A stretch of DNA of 8,337 bases. Source: Gemmatimonadota bacterium (GTDB lineage: Bacteria > Gemmatimonadota > Gemmatimonadetes > Longimicrobiales > UBA6960). Below are positions 5,761 through 8,337 of the stretch, piece after piece (positions within the stretch are counted from its first letter, which is position 1; each line of letters begins with the position of its first letter). Position numbers and translations under genes: made by a program. The stretch spans positions 1-8,337 of the forward strand of contig JADFLD010000058.1 in assembly GCA_022564535.1 (NCBI GenBank), read 5' to 3'. The notes under the pieces were generated by a model. That model did no database searches and had not been told where the DNA came from. It worked only from the letters and a program-made list of their open reading frames with translations.

Positions 5761-8322
5761 CTAGAATGCCAAGCCCATCCCGATGTAGAATGCGGTCCGA
5801 CCCTCACTGCGAGCGATTGAGAACCGCACGGTGCTGGTACGACGGAGCGGGGCGAACCAGACGCCGCCCCCATAACCCCCGTGCCAACGGGTGGACGACT
5901 CTCCGGCCCGAAATACCCTCCCCCCGTCTGCCAGTGCGAAGAGTCCGAAATCGGTCGGGAGCACAAGCATAAGCCGCGCGACATGGACCCTAATCTCGGC
6001 GTTACCAAACAGTGACGCATCCCCGGCGTATCGATCCGAGTTCAGTCCCCGGACGGTCGTCGGCCCGCCGATGAACGCCGCGTCAGCGAAAGGATACGTG
6101 CCCCACAATTTCTTCCCGCCGGCCCTGACCGCCAACGTCGGGTTGCCGGAGGCCGGGGAGAGAAAGAAAGCGGCCCATCCATGGATCTCACCGAAGGCTC
6201 CGCGATCCACCGCCAGCATTTCGGGGAAGAAGCTCCCGCCTCCGTCCAGCCAGTAGCCCTCCGTCGGAATCCCCGCAGCATCGCGTGTGTCCAACTCGAA
6301 AGCGGCCTGGATCCCCAGCTGCCCGAAACCACCTGAGCCATAGGGCTTCGACACGCCCAACACGGTCTCCGCGGTGGTGGTATCGGTCGCCATGTACTTG
6401 AAGATCGGGCCGAAGCTCAAGTGGCGCCGAGCTCCGTTACCCAGACTCATGAGCGCAGAGACGACGACCTGCCGGTGGTCCACACGGTGGAAGCCGATGC
6501 CCCCCGCGGGTTGCGTCTCGTTTCCATAACCGTAGAAGTCGATGATCTCAATGCCCGACCATCTGGCCTGGAGTCTCAAGTCGGCTCTACCGAAGGCATC
6601 CCTCAGATAGTGCCGATAGTCGAGAATGGGCCGGGACCTGCCGAAGGACCACCCCGCACGAATCCTGATCTTGGTCGCGTAGGGGTCCTTCATGAACCCG
6701 CGGATGTCAGCCGTCAGCCCGGCGATCAGCACCAGGCCCCGATCCTCGTCATAACTCACGCGGGGCTCGGGTAGCCAGCCCGTTCCCCAGTCCAGCGTCC
6801 GAGCGCCGTCGTGCCACGAATACGGCCGCGGTGCTCGTCGCCTGTGGAAGTGAGTGTCCGATCCCAAGATGACGCGGGTGCCATCTCCACCGTCGTAGAA
6901 ATGGTTCGCGCTACCTGCCGACGAGGAGTCGACGAGCTCGTCCAGACCCGCGCCTCCCACCACCCGAATCTTGATCGGAGCGGGACCCGACCCGGTGATG
7001 ACCACCCGATCCTGGCCCCCGTGCATGTAGAGGCGGATCTCGGAGGTTTCACTCGGCGCGAACGTCCTCTGGAAGGTCACTCGCCCGGTGTCCTCCCTAC
7101 CTCCTCCCTGGCCTACCGTAACGCGCACGGCTCCGTCGTCGAGGCGCTCGACCGTGCTCCACTCGTCCCCATCGGAGGCGTGGATGTCTGCAAAATTGAA
7201 GACGATGTCGTAGAACTCTTCGGCTGCCGCGTCGAGGTTGTCGCGACGCTCGCGGAGCGCACGCGCCATGTCCTCACCTGCGATGACGTAATGCTCCGCC
7301 GGCATCTCCCGCACGGCGCGGTCGATGACCTCGTCTGTAAGGCGCCGCTTCACTTCGGCTACGACGTCGAGCCACTCCGAACGACTCACGCCGACCAGAA
7401 AGTTCCGGTCGATGTCCCACGCGTTTCGAGTCAGGCCCCACACCGAAGGATACTCTCCGCCGAAGAATACCAACCGTGGCTCGTAGTGGCGCGCGAGTCC
7501 CTTGAGATAACCGTCGAGCTGTACGAACGCCTGGTCTCGATCCCGCGGAACGGGGCGCCAGACGAATCCACTCTCCCCGTCATCGAACTGGGCCCACAGC
7601 AGGTTGTTCGTGCTGCGATCGCGGTCCCCAACGAGCAAGTCGACGAGCCGAGACGTCAGCAGTTCTCGCATGGCGATGCGATTGCCGGGCTCTTCCTCGA
7701 GGATCTCGAAGAGTCGTCCCGTCTGCACGATCCGGCTCGATCCCGCGAATCCCGGTCGTCCCTCCACGTCGTCGGGGCGCTCTTCGAAGAGCACGAGCAT
7801 GTGGGCGAACTCTTCCCTGAAGGCTCCGAGCCGGGGGTCGTCGGGCACGACGACCAGGAGCGGACTGGGATGCAGGATGTCGAAGGCGTCCAGAAGACTC
7901 GCGACGATCACGGCACCCGAGGGATGGAACGAGCTCATCTGATCGCGGATGATCGCTTCGATCGGCGTACCTTCGAATTCCTGGATGAGGTCGGCCGGAA
8001 CCTTGTCCACGGAGCGGAATACGTAGCGCCGTCCGTTCTGCCCCTGAAGGTGCAGCGTACTCGTGGTCATCCCCCCGCCTACCCTGACGGGCGTCAGGCC
8101 ACCTGCGAGCGTGGAGAGGTCCGCGATCGGGACCTTGATTCCGGTGGTCCAAAGGTCGCGGTACCCCGCGCCCATGAAGGCTCGATAAAGCCCACCGGCC
8201 TCATAGTGCGGACCGGGTACGATCACCGTGGAGTCCGGCAGCAGCGGGTTCTGTGCCCCCAGAGGAGACACGCACATCCAGGCAAACGCTAGGTGAAGCG
8301 CGACCAGAGGGGCGGCTTTCAA
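5761..8322 (-). CDS. Outer-membrane BamA/Omp85-type barrel protein with kinase-like N-terminal region
   Basis: 853 residues from TTG 8322. Residues 1-23 form a signal peptide (cleavage likely after LGA, before Gln24), so the protein is exported. Residues about 45-400 resemble the region found before the barrel in some Bacteroidota outer-membrane proteins: YVFRSVDK (100-107), GDRDRSTNN (232-240) and WRPVPRDRDQAF (255-266). The spacing of these blocks resembles HipA/CotH-type kinase folds (nucleotide-contacting basic residue, catalytic Asp with downstream Asn, metal-binding Asp). Residues about 400-515 are beta-rich with GGQDRVVITG (435-444) and VGGAGLDEL (455-463), like a short beta-helix linker. 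From about 520 to the end is an Omp85-type barrel with the VRG loop motif (R758), GNAEIRV soon after, and a terminal Phe in FYIGMGLAF. No POTRA domains were recognised. The frame stays open past TTG to the right edge (HPVEG before it), so an upstream start is possible; only a weak GAGG precedes the TTG. It appears to be the first visible gene of the four-gene minus-strand block. Function is unknown. Confidence 0.88.
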   Translation of the reverse strand: MKAAPLVALHLAFAWMCVSPLGAQNPLLPDSTVIVPGPHYEAGGLYRAFMGAGYRDLWTTGIKVPIADLSTLAGGLTPVRVGGGMTTSTLHLQGQNGRRYVFRSVDKVPADLIQEFEGTPIEAIIRDQMSSFHPSGAVIVASLLDAFDILHPSPLLVVVPDDPRLGAFREEFAHMLVLFEERPDDVEGRPGFAGSSRIVQTGRLFEILEEEPGNRIAMRELLTSRLVDLLVGDRDRSTNNLLWAQFDDGESGFVWRPVPRDRDQAFVQLDGYLKGLARHYEPRLVFFGGEYPSVWGLTRNAWDIDRNFLVGVSRSEWLDVVAEVKRRLTDEVIDRAVREMPAEHYVIAGEDMARALRERRDNLDAAAEEFYDIVFNFADIHASDGDEWSTVERLDDGAVRVTVGQGGGREDTGRVTFQRTFAPSETSEIRLYMHGGQDRVVITGSGPAPIKIRVVGGAGLDELVDSSSAGSANHFYDGGDGTRVILGSDTHFHRRRAPRPYSWHDGARTLDWGTGWLPEPRVSYDEDRGLVLIAGLTADIRGFMKDPYATKIRIRAGWSFGRSRPILDYRHYLRDAFGRADLRLQARWSGIEIIDFYGYGNETQPAGGIGFHRVDHRQVVVSALMSLGNGARRHLSFGPIFKYMATDTTTAETVLGVSKPYGSGGFGQLGIQAAFELDTRDAAGIPTEGYWLDGGGSFFPEMLAVDRGAFGEIHGWAAFFLSPASGNPTLAVRAGGKKLWGTYPFADAAFIGGPTTVRGLNSDRYAGDASLFGNAEIRVHVARLMLVLPTDFGLFALADGGRVFRAGESSTRWHGGYGGGVWFAPLRRTSTVRFSIARSEGRTAFYIGMGLAF

Positions 8323-8337
8323 ACCCTCGACCGGATG

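Noticed and set aside
8270..8276. Cys17 of the barrel protein as a lipoprotein cleavage site
   Set aside because: The residues before it (AWM) do not make a lipobox, and a normal signal peptidase I site follows at LGA/Q.
6811..8292. A 493-codon open frame on the + strand opposite the barrel gene
   Set aside because: It is antisense to a gene with a clear signal peptide, motifs and barrel end. Its product has no recognisable domain; long antisense frames are common in GC-rich DNA.

Overview
The window is a compact, GC-rich stretch of bacterial chromosome, coding almost end to end, with five protein genes. The organism is Gram-negative: one gene encodes a signal-peptide-bearing protein with an Omp85/BamA-type outer-membrane barrel. 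High GC, a fused ABC permease/M1 peptidase, MacB-type permeases and the '...LGAQ' signal peptide style fit Gemmatimonadota or a neighbouring phylum. That placement is inferred from gene types; there is no rRNA or marker gene here to prove it.

Layout. Positions 1-3350 (+) hold the 3' part of a very large gene: an ABC-2 type permease with two membrane modules fused to an M1-family zinc aminopeptidase-like domain. Its start lies before the window. It converges on a block of four genes on the minus strand. Read in the direction of transcription (right to left) these are: an 853-residue outer-membrane protein with a kinase-like N-terminal region, a beta-rich GG/D linker and a BamA-type barrel (8322-5761); a two-CBS-domain protein (5661-5230); a MacB/FtsX-type ABC permease (5163-3949); and a small SNARE-associated/VTT (TVP38/DedA-like) membrane protein (about 3886-3353). 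Gaps within the block are about 60-100 bases and no convincing internal terminator was seen, so it could be one transcript. The two stop codons where the strands converge lie inside a single 16-base perfect palindrome.

How the genes may work together: four of the five products are membrane or outer-membrane proteins, so the region looks like cell-envelope housekeeping or transport. No ABC ATPase gene is present for either permease. The ATPase for the fused permease probably lies just upstream of the window. The MacB-type permease has no visible partner on either side. No tRNA, rRNA, CRISPR array, insertion sequence, phage gene or clear sign of recent transfer was seen. The most unusual item is the barrel protein, whose N-terminal half carries a degenerate kinase-like motif pattern.
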